A DNA stretch of 26,152 nt, taken from the IMG/VR virus record IMGVR_UViG_3300025695_000087, positions 1-26,152 of that record; one strand, given 5' to 3'. The position numbers and the translations under genes were made by a program. The DNA is from a virus. Positions 25,800 to 26,152 of the stretch are shown here, piece by piece; position 1 is the first letter of the stretch, and every line of letters starts with the position of its first letter. The notes under the pieces are model-generated. The model made no database searches, was not told the origin of the DNA, and saw nothing but the letters and a program-made list of their open reading frames with translations.

Positions 25800-26152
25800 T
25801 TATCTTTAACAATTCCAATAACCCAAGACATCATACCATACGGTGTGTCAGAAATCAAGGTCTGAGTTAGTTCTGCTACATCTGGTGGCACAACTAAACA
25901 GAATCCAATACCACAGTTGAATACATTACGCATCTCTTCCTCAGCAATGTCTCCAGCCTGCTGAATCTTGGTGAAGAGTTCTGGTCGTTCCCAAGCATCG
26001 TAATCAACATCAACTGTAAGACCCTTTGGAAGGCATCGTGGGAGGTTCTCAGGCAGTCCTCCACCTGTGATGTGTGCCATGCCTAGGATAGGAACTTCAT
26101 CCAACAGGTGCTGGATCAGACGAGCATAGATGGTAGTTGGAACCAACAGCTC
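25796..26152 (-). CDS. purM: PurM, AIR synthetase, C-terminal part
   Basis: The frame enters from the right edge without a start, so the N-terminal ATP-binding part is outside. The visible 118 residues are the PurM C-terminal domain: LLVPTTIYARLIQ, then MAHITGGGLPENLPRCLPKG (the conserved glycine-rich AHITGGGL), and GDIAEEEMRNVFNCGIGFCL (M-x-x-x-F-N-x-G-x-G). PurM makes aminoimidazole ribotide from FGAM, the step after the PurS-containing synthase. Its end overlaps the oxygenase start by 4 nt. Confidence 0.93.
   Translation of the reverse strand, partial: ELLVPTTIYARLIQHLLDEVPILGMAHITGGGLPENLPRCLPKGLTVDVDYDAWERPELFTKIQQAGDIAEEEMRNVFNCGIGFCLVVPPDVAELTQTLISDTPYGMMSWVIGIVKDK

Noticed and set aside
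1-26152. CRISPR array, integrase, attachment site or replication origin
   Set aside because: No regularly spaced repeats, recombinase gene or origin-like element is visible.

Overview
This window is part of a T4-like cyanophage genome (contractile-tailed, infecting marine Synechococcus or Prochlorococcus). The evidence is T4 core genes (gp4, gp26/gp51, gp32, gp33, gp48, gp53 and baseplate hub proteins) mixed with cyanophage cargo genes: CpeT, a CP12-like peptide, PurS, PurM, ThyX, PhoH, a 2OG-Fe(II) oxygenase, DUF1825, DUF4278 and DUF6433. No integrase or attachment site is visible. Nearly all genes are on the minus strand; the exception is a four-gene plus-strand block at 15004-17905.

Layout. 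1-1503: four tRNA genes (Thr, Asp, Leu, CAT anticodon) interspersed with an HNH endonuclease, cpeT and a small gene. 1526-4302: tightly overlapping small genes including a glutaredoxin-like protein, purS, a second HNH gene, a small Cys-rich ORF and several hypotheticals. 4339-4897: a self-contained unit with its own promoter, structured leader, secreted porin-like gene and terminator. 5032-14972: the minus-strand tail module: a needle-like octad-repeat protein, a gp5-like hub protein with Calx-beta domains, a CP12-like peptide, a gp27-like hub protein, a tape-measure-like protein with a lysozyme-like domain, the gp51-like frame, gp26, and a tail-tube-fold gp54-like protein. 15004-17905: plus-strand gp4, an unassigned gene, gp48 and gp53, started by a late promoter and lying between two imperfect 70-nt repeats. 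17947-22676: replication, late-transcription and nucleotide genes (gp32, DUF1825, gp33, PD-(D/E)XK exonuclease, phoH, thyX). 22710-23566: three very small genes with their own terminators, promoter and a glutamine-riboswitch-like leader. 23577-26152: small conserved genes, a glutaredoxin, a 2OG oxygenase and the 3' part of purM.

Regulation visible in the sequence. Late promoters of the T4 type (ATAAATA or CTAAATA) precede many genes. Sigma70-type early promoters with 17-nt spacers occur at 1874-1902, 4869-4897, 19151-19179 and 23538-23566. gp26 ends in a U_UUU_UUC slippery heptamer followed by a 6-bp stem, so gp51 is probably made as a gp26-gp51 frameshift product, as in tail assembly chaperones just upstream of a tape measure gene. 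The most striking small system is at 23311-23566: a sigma70 promoter overlapped by a perfect 8-bp inverted repeat, then a glutamine (Downstream-peptide type) riboswitch-like aptamer with a built-in alternative hairpin around the Shine-Dalgarno, then a 53-residue peptide. It would link host glutamine level to production of a phage peptide. All assignments are from reading the sequence; no database search was run.
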